DNA from: Synergistaceae bacterium
Lineage (GTDB): Bacteria > Synergistota > Synergistia > Synergistales > Aminobacteriaceae
Direction of reading: 5' to 3'
Length of the DNA stretch: 13,855 bases
NCBI GenBank assembly: GCA_017447325.1
Contig: JAFSNU010000039.1
Span: forward strand, 1-13,855
A program made the position numbers and the translations under genes. The notes under the pieces were generated by a model. It saw only the letters and a list, made by a program, of their open reading frames with translations, was not told the origin of the DNA and ran no database searches. The first letter of the stretch is position 1, and the number at the start of each line of letters is the position of its first letter. This document shows, piece by piece, positions 1-6,077 of this stretch.

Positions 1-484
1 ATAAGCCTGCAAGCTCGTTAGCCGCCAGCATTATATGCTCCTTCTGCATCAGCCACAGCCATTTTACCCTTGGAATTATATCCGTCAGACCGGGCATCTT
101 GCCTTTAGTGCGCTTGGGCAGCCAAGTAGTTGAAAAAAACGGCCGCCCGTCCGGCGTCAAAAATATATTTAACGGCCAGCCGCCGCTCCCGTTCTGCAAT
201 TTGCAAATCTCCATAAATAAATCATCAAGATCAGGCCGTTCTTCTCTATCAACTTTAATTGCAATGCAAGCGTCGTTCATGAGCTCCGCAACTTCTTGAT
301 CATTAAAGCACTCGCGCTCCATGACATGACACCAGTGACAAGACGAGTAGCCGATTGATAAAAATATCGGCTTGTCCTGCTGTTTAGCTGCTTGAAACGC
401 TTCCGGCCCCCACGGATACCAGTTAATGGGATTATTTGCGTGCTGTAATAAATACGGACTGAGCTCGTTCTGTAAATTATTCAT
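1..484 (-). CDS. DUF255/YyaL-family thioredoxin-fold protein, N-terminal part (cut by window edge)
   Basis: This reading frame starts at the ATG at 482-484 and remains open to base 1, giving 161 residues; the family is usually above 600 residues, so most of the protein lies outside the window. The start matches the family closely: SPYLLQHANNPINWYPWG at about residues 9-26, then the atypical thioredoxin-like motif CHWCH at 49-53, KVDREERPD at 78-86 and GGWPLNIFLTPDG at 101-113. In the family this domain precedes an (alpha/alpha)6-barrel similar to sugar epimerases; the biochemical role is not settled (it is sometimes called spermatogenesis-associated protein 20). It follows the HAD gene by about 24 nt with no hairpin between, so it is probably the last known gene of the ychF-HAD cluster. 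No Shine-Dalgarno is visible; the upstream bases are nearly all A and T. Confidence 0.9.
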   Translation of the reverse strand, partial: MNNLQNELSPYLLQHANNPINWYPWGPEAFQAAKQQDKPIFLSIGYSSCHWCHVMERECFNDQEVAELMNDACIAIKVDREERPDLDDLFMEICKLQNGSGGWPLNIFLTPDGRPFFSTTWLPKRTKGKMPGLTDIIPRVKWLWLMQKEHIMLAANELAGL

Positions 485-508
485 TCTTAATTTTAACTTA
501 AATTTAAA

Positions 509-1159
509 TTAATTAATCAAAATATCTTCAAGCTCAAGCAAAGAATTATTTATCACGCGCCACGCACCGAATTTCAACAAGCTTTCAGCCTGAAAATATC
601 CACGAGGCACGCCGATAAATCTCATTCCCGCGTTATGCGCAGTCTCAGCGTCCAAGTCAGAGTCGCCTATATAAACGGCATTGTCAGCTTCAAGATTAAA
701 TAATTCTAATAATTTTAACAGCATGTCGGGCTTGGGCTTGTAATTTAATTTTCCGTGCGGAGCTTTCGCGCCTATATAATCATCAAAATATTTTATCAAG
801 CCCGTGCGCTTTAACACCGGCTCAGGATTTTCGCGGTTTGACGCCATGGCAATCTTCACGCCGCGCGCTTTTAAAATTTCTAAAGCTTTTGCAGAATCTT
901 CAAAAGGCGTTAAATATTCCGTCTCGTTTTTTGATGAATTTTGTAAATACATATCGACCCATTCGGGCTGATACGCGCCTAACAAGCCCCGGCAAAATTC
1001 CGGCAGCGGCATTGCGATGCACTCCATAACGCGTTTTAAATTCGTCCGCGGCCTCCCGACTTTATCAGCAACTTGATTAAAGCCGGCTAAAATAGCCCTG
1101 CTCGAGTCAACAAGCGTCATGTCATTATCAAATATAGCTAATTTAACTTTACTAAACAT
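509..1159 (-). CDS. HAD-superfamily hydrolase (phosphoglycolate-phosphatase-like)
   Basis: This is a cytosolic HAD phosphatase of subfamily IA type, 216 residues. Motif I is FDNDMTLVDS (residues 10-19), with the nucleophile Asp11 and the acid/base Asp13. The usual Gly of DxDGT is Met14. Motif II is the Ser107 of MASNRE, motif III is a Lys in NYKPKPDM (141 or 143), and motif IV is GDSDLD (165-170), which binds Mg. A helical cap lies between residues of about 18 and 85. The substrate cannot be read from sequence; phosphoglycolate, pyrophosphate or nucleotide phosphates are all possible. The ATG lies inside the 3' end of the YchF-like gene (8-nt overlap, the two frames sharing ATGTTTAG), so translation is probably coupled. 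The stop is TAA. Confidence 0.88.
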   Translation of the reverse strand: MFSKVKLAIFDNDMTLVDSSRAILAGFNQVADKVGRPRTNLKRVMECIAMPLPEFCRGLLGAYQPEWVDMYLQNSSKNETEYLTPFEDSAKALEILKARGVKIAMASNRENPEPVLKRTGLIKYFDDYIGAKAPHGKLNYKPKPDMLLKLLELFNLEADNAVYIGDSDLDAETAHNAGMRFIGVPRGYFQAESLLKFGAWRVINNSLLELEDILIN

Positions 1160-2258
1160 TAAATCTAATCTCGATCATGTCGCCGTCTTTGACGATATAC
1201 TCCTTGCCCTCGAGCCTTAACACGCCCTTATCTCTGCAAGCGGCAAACGAATTATTATTATTAATAAAATCTTCGTAAGACACAACCTGAGCGCGAATAA
1301 ATCCGCGGGCTAAATCCGAGTGAATAGTGCCGGCTGCGTCAACTGCCGTTTGCCCGTCATGCAAAGTCCAAGCTCTGACCTCGTCGCTGCCGCTCGTAAA
1401 GAATGAGATTAAGCCCAATAATTTATAAGCCTCGTGAATTAATCTGTCGCGGCCCGGCTCTTTTATCGCTAAATCTTTCATAAACTCTTCCTGCTCTTCC
1501 GGCTCAAGCTGCGCTAACTCCATCTCTATGCTTCCAAAGACTTTTACGAGCTTTAAATTTTTTAATTTCATAGCCTTTGCGATCTCCTGCGTGACCGGCA
1601 TATCTTCAAGCTCGCCCGTCTGTGTCTCGTCAAGATTTAACACTACAAGCTCAGGCTTTAAAGTCATAAAGTCAAAACCCGAAAGCATTTTAATTTGCTC
1701 TGCATTTAAATTAAACTCGCGCAGCGGCCGCTCTTCCATTAAGAAATCCTGCAAATTTTTTAATAGCTCAAGCTCTGCGCTCTCAGCTTGAGTTAATTTT
1801 TTTTTGGCCGCTTTCTCGTCAAGCCTAGATAATCTATTAGAAATAACTCCTAAATCTCTATAAATTAATTCGGTCTCGACAATCTGCCAGTCGCGTAATG
1901 GATTTATAGTCTCTTCAGGATGAGGAACTGAGTTATTATTAAATGCGCGGACTACATGCAATAAAGCGTCTGACTCTGACACGAAAGACAAAAACGAATT
2001 GCCGAGGCCTGCGCCCTTGCTCGCGCCGCTCGATATTCCGGCCAAGTCAACAAATTCAACTTCAGCCGGCTTGACGCTCTTCGGCTCAAATATCTCGACT
2101 AATTTATCAAATCTTTTATCAGGCACTCCGACAAGCGCCCTGTTTGGTTCGGTCTTGCCGCCGGCGTATGGCTTAACTTCTGCTCCGGCGCGGGTGATGA
2201 CGTTAAAAACGGTTGACTTGCCCGACAAAGGCAGGCCGACTATCCCGCATTTCAGCAA
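1152..2258 (-). CDS. ychF: YchF/Obg-like GTPase-fold ATPase with C-terminal TGS-like (DUF933) domain
   Basis: This P-loop NTPase is of the YchF (Ola1) branch, a family that binds ribosomes and prefers ATP. With the start used here it is 368 residues. It shows the P-loop GLPLSGKST near the N-terminus, switch II in FVDLAGISSGASKGAGLGN, the NxxE-type G4 motif (NLDE) that accounts for ATP preference in YchF, a charged helical insertion, and a C-terminal domain ISFFTSGSDEVRAW...HSDLARGFIRAQVV...LRLEGKEYIV ending IEIRFNV. The P-loop carries LS where classical YchF has NV, so it may be the DUF933 paralogue. The longest frame begins with GTG at 2268-2270, but that GTG overlaps the Shine-Dalgarno AAGGAG (2270-2275). 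The TTG at 2256-2258, 11 nt downstream, gives M-LKCGIVGLP, as in the family. The stop TAG overlaps the HAD start. Asn runs sit at 107-109 and 333-336. Confidence 0.93.
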   Translation of the reverse strand: MLKCGIVGLPLSGKSTVFNVITRAGAEVKPYAGGKTEPNRALVGVPDKRFDKLVEIFEPKSVKPAEVEFVDLAGISSGASKGAGLGNSFLSFVSESDALLHVVRAFNNNSVPHPEETINPLRDWQIVETELIYRDLGVISNRLSRLDEKAAKKKLTQAESAELELLKNLQDFLMEERPLREFNLNAEQIKMLSGFDFMTLKPELVVLNLDETQTGELEDMPVTQEIAKAMKLKNLKLVKVFGSIEMELAQLEPEEQEEFMKDLAIKEPGRDRLIHEAYKLLGLISFFTSGSDEVRAWTLHDGQTAVDAAGTIHSDLARGFIRAQVVSYEDFINNNNSFAACRDKGVLRLEGKEYIVKDGDMIEIRFNV

Positions 2259-2269
2259 ATTAAATTTCA

Positions 2270-2275
2270 CTCCTT
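2270..2275 (-). promoter_or_regulatory. Shine-Dalgarno AAGGAG of the ychF-like gene; decides the start
   Basis: AAGGAG on the minus strand overlaps the first G of the upstream GTG, so it cannot serve that codon. It lies 11 nt from TTG 2256-2258. The same sequence and the same 11-nt gap recur before the secreted protein gene at 5478. Confidence 0.6.
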
Positions 2276-2277
2276 AA

Positions 2278-2307
2278 AAAATTTATTAAAATTTATTAAA
2301 ATTTATT
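2278..2307. repeat. Three tandem 10-bp AAAATTTATT units, phased A-tracts
   Basis: Three exact copies of AAAATTTATT occur head to tail in the divergent spacer between the ychF-like gene and the amidohydrolase gene. A-tracts repeated every 10 bp are in phase with the helix and are expected to bend DNA. The spacer (2271-2386) is almost pure A+T apart from the two Shine-Dalgarno sites. Confidence 0.7.
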
Positions 2308-2335
2308 TAATTTAATTTAAAATTCTTTAATATTT

Positions 2336-2346
2336 TATAATATAAT
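2336..2346 (+). promoter_or_regulatory. Candidate -10 element(s) for the amidohydrolase operon
   Basis: Two overlapping perfect TATAAT hexamers (2336-2341 and 2341-2346) lie about 40-50 nt before the ATG at 2387. No good -35 is seen 17 nt upstream, and TATAAT is likely by chance in such AT-rich DNA. The call is tentative. Confidence 0.3.
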
Positions 2347-2386
2347 TTAAAATTTTTTAAATTATTATAAAACAGGAGATTATTTA

Positions 2387-3673
2387 ATGGACTTGAGAGA
2401 GCTTGAGCGAGAGATGATACGAACGAGGCGGGACTTTCACCGTTACCCCGAGGCGGCTTGGACAGAGTTTCGAACTTCTTCAATAATTGCCGAGAGACTT
2501 GAAAGGCTCGGCTATAAAAATTTACGCGTTGGCATTCATGCAATTAATCCTGATGCTGTCATGGGACGGCCAAGCGACGACGAGATCAGCGAGCATATTA
2601 AACGCGCCGTCATGCAGGGCGGAAATTTAGGATGGATTAAGGAGATGAACAGATACCCGGGCGTTGTCGCCGAACTTGACACGGGAACGCCCGGTCCGGT
2701 CGTCGCGTTGAGATTTGACATAGACTGCGTCGAAGTCAGCGAGGACACTTCAAACGAACACAGACCGGTGCGCGAAAATTTTGCGAGCTTGAATAATAAT
2801 TTAGCTCACTCATGCGGACACGACGCTCATGCCGCAATGGGACTTGGCATTGCCGAGATGTTAATTGCGCGGGAAAATTTTTTGAAGCGCGGCAAGATCA
2901 GATTAATTTTTCAGCCGGCTGAAGAGGGCTGCCGGGGCGCGTATGCTATGACTCAGGCGGGAATAGTTGACGACGCGGATTATTTTTTAGCTATGCACAT
3001 CGGCGGAGCGCTGCCGACCGGAGCTTTTGGAGTAAACTCGCTGGGCTACATGGCGACGACTAAAATCGACGCAAAATTTACGGGCGTTCCGGCTCACGCC
3101 GCCGGTTCGCCGCACTCAGGCCGCAACGCTTTATTAGCAGCCGCAAGCGCAGCATTAGCAATTCACTCGATACCGCCGCATAGCGCAGGGAAGATGCGCG
3201 TTAACGTCGGCGTATTGCAAGCAGGGACAGGCCGCAACGTCATTGCTTCGAACGCGTTAATGAAGCTTGAAGTGCGGGGCGCAACGCAAGAAATTTCAGA
3301 TTATGCTTATTCAAGAGCTGTTGAAATTTTAAACGGCGCGTCGCTGATGTACGGCACGGACTTAGAGTTAATTAAAACTGGCGAGAGCTTGACGGCTCAG
3401 GGCAGCGATGAACTCGTTAAACTTGCCGGGCAGGCCGTTAAAGACTTAAATATTTTTGATTGCGTATTTGATCATACTAAAGCCGGCGGCAGCGAGGACG
3501 CGACTTGGTTCATGAACCGCGTTCAAGAACATGGCGGCCAGGCAACTTATATGGCCTTAGGCTCAACTATAACAGCTCCGCATCACAACGGCTGTTTTGA
3601 CTTAGACGAGCGCAGCATGCTTTACGGCGTGCGGGCTATGACTGCTATAGCTGAGAGAATTTTAAATAATTAA
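2387..3673 (+). CDS. abgA: M20-family amidohydrolase, p-aminobenzoyl-glutamate hydrolase subunit A-like
   Basis: This 428-residue protein aligns by eye along its whole length with E. coli AbgA, the A subunit of the enzyme that splits p-aminobenzoyl-glutamate, a folate breakdown product. Recognisable segments include RRDFHRYPEAAWTEFRT (14-30), DTGTPGPVVALRFDID (98-113), HSCGHDAHAAMGLG (141-154), IFQPAEEGCRGA (174-185), MATTKIDAKFTG (222-233), RVNVGVLQAGTGRNV (271-285), AGGSEDATWFMNRVQ (366-380) and APHHN (397-401). Likely dimetal ligands are Cys143, His145, Glu179/Glu180, His204 and His400; residues of about 224-320 are the lid/dimerisation domain. There is no signal peptide, so it acts in the cytosol. 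AGGAG stands 8 nt before the ATG. No AbgB partner or AbgT transporter lies nearby, so the true substrate may be another N-acyl amino acid or dipeptide. A 158-residue membrane protein follows after 31 nt. Confidence 0.9.
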   Translation: MDLRELEREMIRTRRDFHRYPEAAWTEFRTSSIIAERLERLGYKNLRVGIHAINPDAVMGRPSDDEISEHIKRAVMQGGNLGWIKEMNRYPGVVAELDTGTPGPVVALRFDIDCVEVSEDTSNEHRPVRENFASLNNNLAHSCGHDAHAAMGLGIAEMLIARENFLKRGKIRLIFQPAEEGCRGAYAMTQAGIVDDADYFLAMHIGGALPTGAFGVNSLGYMATTKIDAKFTGVPAHAAGSPHSGRNALLAAASAALAIHSIPPHSAGKMRVNVGVLQAGTGRNVIASNALMKLEVRGATQEISDYAYSRAVEILNGASLMYGTDLELIKTGESLTAQGSDELVKLAGQAVKDLNIFDCVFDHTKAGGSEDATWFMNRVQEHGGQATYMALGSTITAPHHNGCFDLDERSMLYGVRAMTAIAERILNN

Positions 3674-3704
3674 TTTTAAATTTTAAAGCGAGGCGTTATA
3701 AATC

Positions 3705-4181
3705 ATGAAGAAATTTTTTAGCATTATATTAGCTTTAGGAGCTGTGGCCTGCGGAATTGCCGCCGGAAATTTATTTTATCTCGAGAAATTTGCGGGCGGC
3801 ATTGCGATGTTAATAATGACTTTAATATTTTTGTCGTACGCTATGAACAGAAATGCAATCAGCTATGAATATTCAAGCAGCGAGAGCGAGAGCATGGACG
3901 GCGAGCTCGACGGAATAGTCGCAGACCCGGATAAAACTTTGGGCGACACGGCGTTATTGCTTGCCGACATTGCCGTAAATAATTTAAAGAATATAGGCCG
4001 CACTATTCCCGCTTCAACTAAAGAGATAACAGATCTTGAAGACAAATTAAATAATTTATTAAATCAATGCGGAGTGCCTTTTGCCCAGCGGGACAATTTG
4101 AAAGACGAGTTCGAGAAATTAAAGGGACGTACTCGCCTCAACGAGGGCGGAGCTGCGATAGTGCGCAATTCAAGATTATAA
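3705..4181 (+). CDS. Small two-TM membrane protein of unknown function
   Basis: I do not recognise this 158-residue protein. The N-terminus has two hydrophobic stretches, about residues 4-24 (rich in Ala/Gly, with one Cys) and 29-46, separated by FYLEKF, which suggests a membrane hairpin with both ends on the same side. There follows an acidic, serine-rich linker (SSSESES at 57-63), then a soluble tail of about 85 residues that is mostly helical, with the charged segment KEITDLEDKLNNLLNQ (106-121). A GAGG sequence lies 11 nt before the ATG. It begins 31 nt after the amidohydrolase gene with no terminator between, so it is probably its co-transcribed partner; a bidirectional terminator follows. 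It may be a membrane anchor or an envelope stress protein, but nothing in the sequence settles this. The pI-imbalanced linker and clean reading frame support a real gene. Confidence 0.75.
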   Translation: MKKFFSIILALGAVACGIAAGNLFYLEKFAGGIAMLIMTLIFLSYAMNRNAISYEYSSSESESMDGELDGIVADPDKTLGDTALLLADIAVNNLKNIGRTIPASTKEITDLEDKLNNLLNQCGVPFAQRDNLKDEFEKLKGRTRLNEGGAAIVRNSRL

Positions 4182-4200
4182 TTTATTAATTTATAGAATT

Positions 4201-4241
4201 AAAAGGCCGCTTGCGTGTTAAAGCTTGCGGCCTAAATTTTT
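4201..4241. terminator. Bidirectional intrinsic terminator between convergent genes
   Basis: AGGCCGC (4204-4210) pairs with GCGGCCT (4227-4233), with a 16-nt loop that can add a few weak pairs. Reading plus, it is followed by AAATTTTT; reading minus, by TTTT. It lies between the ends of two converging genes, as expected for a shared terminator. The end of the minus-strand gene (4240) touches its T-tract. Confidence 0.85.
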
Positions 4242-5478
4242 AATTAATCTTTAAGCGTTTATTAATTTCTTCGAACTCACGGCGCATTGCGTCACTCTCA
4301 AAAGGCTGAAGCTCCGGCATTGATAAAGCATGAATCGAGTCAAACAACTCAAGCCCCGAGTGAATTAAATTTCTTAAATCGCCCGAGCTTTTAACAGTTC
4401 TATAAGTACTCTCTGCAACATCCCGATTTTTAATTAAATCTTTCAAGTTATTATTTATACTCGTCTTTTGAGTTTTTAATAATTCTATATAAAGCTTGGC
4501 GACTTTAACAGTCATTTCGTTTGCTTCGGCGTTTAATTTAAAAGTATTGCGCTGAGCCTCGCTGTATTTCTTCGTGCGGCTCTTGTCCAAAGCGTCGCGG
4601 CGAACTGCCTCGGCTTCAGTAATAATTTTTTCGAGCTGCGGCCTGTACGTCCCGTCGATTTTAGCGACAAGCCCGCTCTGCGTGTAAATTAATAAATCAT
4701 TCAAGATTAAATACATGCCGGTATAACGCCTGTTAATGTCCAAATTATTATTATCGCTCTTCGACAAGTCCGCCAGCTTCTCGACAACTTTCTTAACGTT
4801 AGCAAAAACTACAGTATTTTGTAATAAATCATCGCCTGTAACAGAACTTAACAAAACGTCTATCTGCTCTTGAGTTAATTCAAGGCCGATCTCGCTCATT
4901 GCGTCGGCTAAACTCTCGTCAAGTTTCGTCAACGCAATTTCATTATCTTTTATACTCTGCTCAAGCTCGGCAAGTTTTTTGTCAATATCATTGCGCGTCT
5001 TAGCCCACGGCAGCTTTGACTTGTCCGGCGCAGTGATCCGCATGTTGCGAAGATTGTCGGCCTCGGCCCGCAATTTATTCCCGCGCTCTCTTAATTCAGC
5101 GGCTTGCTTGCGTAAGTCTAACGGCTTGCCCTGCATTAAAACTTTCAAAGCCGCGTCCAATAATTTATTAATTTTTTTCTCGTTAGACTTCTTATCTTTG
5201 CCGAACCATGACGACGCCGGCAAAGTCTCGCTCTCGTCTTTCAAGTCTAAAGCCTCGAGCAGCGACTCAGATAATTTGTCCCAGTCCTTAGCGATATACT
5301 CCGGCAGTTTCTCCGGCTCTTTCTGCTCAGTCTCTTTATTATCAGACTTAAAAATTCCCGTCACTGCTTCCCAGCCGTCATTTAAAACCTGCCCGGTCGC
5401 GTCGAGCCAGTCAGCATTAGCTGCCGACGCAAACACAAGCACAACGCACGCGCTCAGCAAAATTATTTTGCAGTTCAT
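4240..5478 (-). CDS. Secreted, mostly helical protein of unknown function
   Basis: This protein has 412 residues from the ATG at 5476-5478. The frame opens earlier at a GTG (5488-5490), but that codon is part of the Shine-Dalgarno AAGGAG (5490-5495). The chosen ATG lies 11 nt downstream and gives a clean signal peptide: basic MNCK, hydrophobic core IILLSACVVLVFASA, and AxA cleavage after ANA (residue 22). An alternative lipobox reading (LSAC at 8-11) exists, but its core would be very short. The mature part is Lys/Glu-rich and almost all helical, with coiled-coil-like stretches around KQAAELRERGNKLRAEADNL and IDKKLAELEQSIKDNEIALTKL, then segments LTQEQIDVLLSSVTGDDLL and RRYTGMYLILNDLLIY that look like a conserved core. 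I cannot name the family. Expected location is the periplasm. It is transcribed alone, between two terminators. Confidence 0.8.
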   Translation of the reverse strand: MNCKIILLSACVVLVFASAANADWLDATGQVLNDGWEAVTGIFKSDNKETEQKEPEKLPEYIAKDWDKLSESLLEALDLKDESETLPASSWFGKDKKSNEKKINKLLDAALKVLMQGKPLDLRKQAAELRERGNKLRAEADNLRNMRITAPDKSKLPWAKTRNDIDKKLAELEQSIKDNEIALTKLDESLADAMSEIGLELTQEQIDVLLSSVTGDDLLQNTVVFANVKKVVEKLADLSKSDNNNLDINRRYTGMYLILNDLLIYTQSGLVAKIDGTYRPQLEKIITEAEAVRRDALDKSRTKKYSEAQRNTFKLNAEANEMTVKVAKLYIELLKTQKTSINNNLKDLIKNRDVAESTYRTVKSSGDLRNLIHSGLELFDSIHALSMPELQPFESDAMRREFEEINKRLKIN

Positions 5479-5489
5479 AATCAACATCA

Positions 5490-5495
5490 CTCCTT
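5490..5495 (-). promoter_or_regulatory. Shine-Dalgarno AAGGAG of the secreted protein; decides the start
   Basis: AAGGAG overlaps the earlier GTG and is 2 nt from an ATG at 5485-5487, but it is 11 nt from the ATG at 5476-5478, which begins the signal peptide. The spacing is identical to that proposed for the ychF-like gene. Confidence 0.6.
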
Positions 5496-5522
5496 AAATT
5501 AAATTTTAAATCTTAAATTTTA

Positions 5523-5561
5523 GGGAACGCTTAAATTTTAAATTTAAAATCAAGCATTCCC
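5523..5561 (-). terminator. Hairpin downstream of rsfS, likely terminator
   Basis: GGGAACGCTT (5523-5532) and AAGCATTCCC (5552-5561) form a 10-bp stem. On the minus strand the single non-complementary position becomes a U-G pair, whereas on the plus strand it is a C-A mismatch, so the minus reading is favoured, as expected after rsfS. The U-tract that follows is short and interrupted. Confidence 0.7.
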
Positions 5562-5592
5562 CAAATAAATTTTATTAAATTAAAATTAATTA

Positions 5593-5955
5593 TTAAAATT
5601 CTTCACGCTCATCGTGATACTCAGTAACTTTTGCGTCCGACCAAAGTTTTTCAAGCCGGTAAAACTCGCGGCCTTTCCTGCTGAACACGTGAACGATAAC
5701 ATCGCCCGCGTCAACAAGTCTCCAGTTCGAACTATCAGCACCCTCTATACTGCATTTAACGCCATGCTTTATAAACGCTTCTTCCGCCGCTTCAGTCAAA
5801 GTCTTTAAATGAACTTCCGAATTTCCCGTCACTAAAATAAAATTATCAGACAACGCGCCGAGATTTTCTAACTCCATAAATAAAATATCCTCGCCGCCCT
5901 TGCTGCTCAACGCCTCTAAAATATATTCAAAATCTTTACAGCTAACTTCGCTCAT
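5593..5955 (-). CDS. rsfS: Ribosomal silencing factor RsfS
   Basis: RsfS (formerly YbeB; Iojap/DUF143 family) binds L14 on the 50S subunit and blocks joining with 30S when nutrients are short. At 120 residues the length is usual. The family pattern is clear: FILVTGNSEVHLKTLTEAAEEAF (about residues 40-62), SSNWRLVDAGDVIVHVFSRKGREFYRLEKLWSDA (75-108). It is the last gene of the rplU-to-rsfS block, the usual position after nadD and an LCP gene. A hairpin at 6037-6065 separates it from the LCP gene, so part of its expression may depend on read-through. The upstream AAGGCGG is only a moderate Shine-Dalgarno, about 12 nt from the ATG. Confidence 0.95.
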   Translation of the reverse strand: MSEVSCKDFEYILEALSSKGGEDILFMELENLGALSDNFILVTGNSEVHLKTLTEAAEEAFIKHGVKCSIEGADSSNWRLVDAGDVIVHVFSRKGREFYRLEKLWSDAKVTEYHDEREEF

Positions 5956-6036
5956 AATTTCTGCCCGCCTTAAATTTAAATTTAATTAATTATAAATTAT
6001 AACATTACGAGCCGTAAAATAATTTTAATAAAAATT

Positions 6037-6065
6037 AAAGCTCCTGACTTCGAGCCAAGAGCTTT
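6037..6065 (-). terminator. Hairpin between the LCP gene and rsfS (terminator or attenuator)
   Basis: AAAGCTC (6037-6043) pairs with GAGCTTT (6059-6065). On the minus strand the stem extends to 10 pairs through a U-G wobble, which is a mismatch on the plus strand, so the minus direction is favoured. It is followed by AATTTTTATT. It lies within what is otherwise one operon, just before rsfS. Confidence 0.65.
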
Positions 6066-6077
6066 AAATTTTAAATT

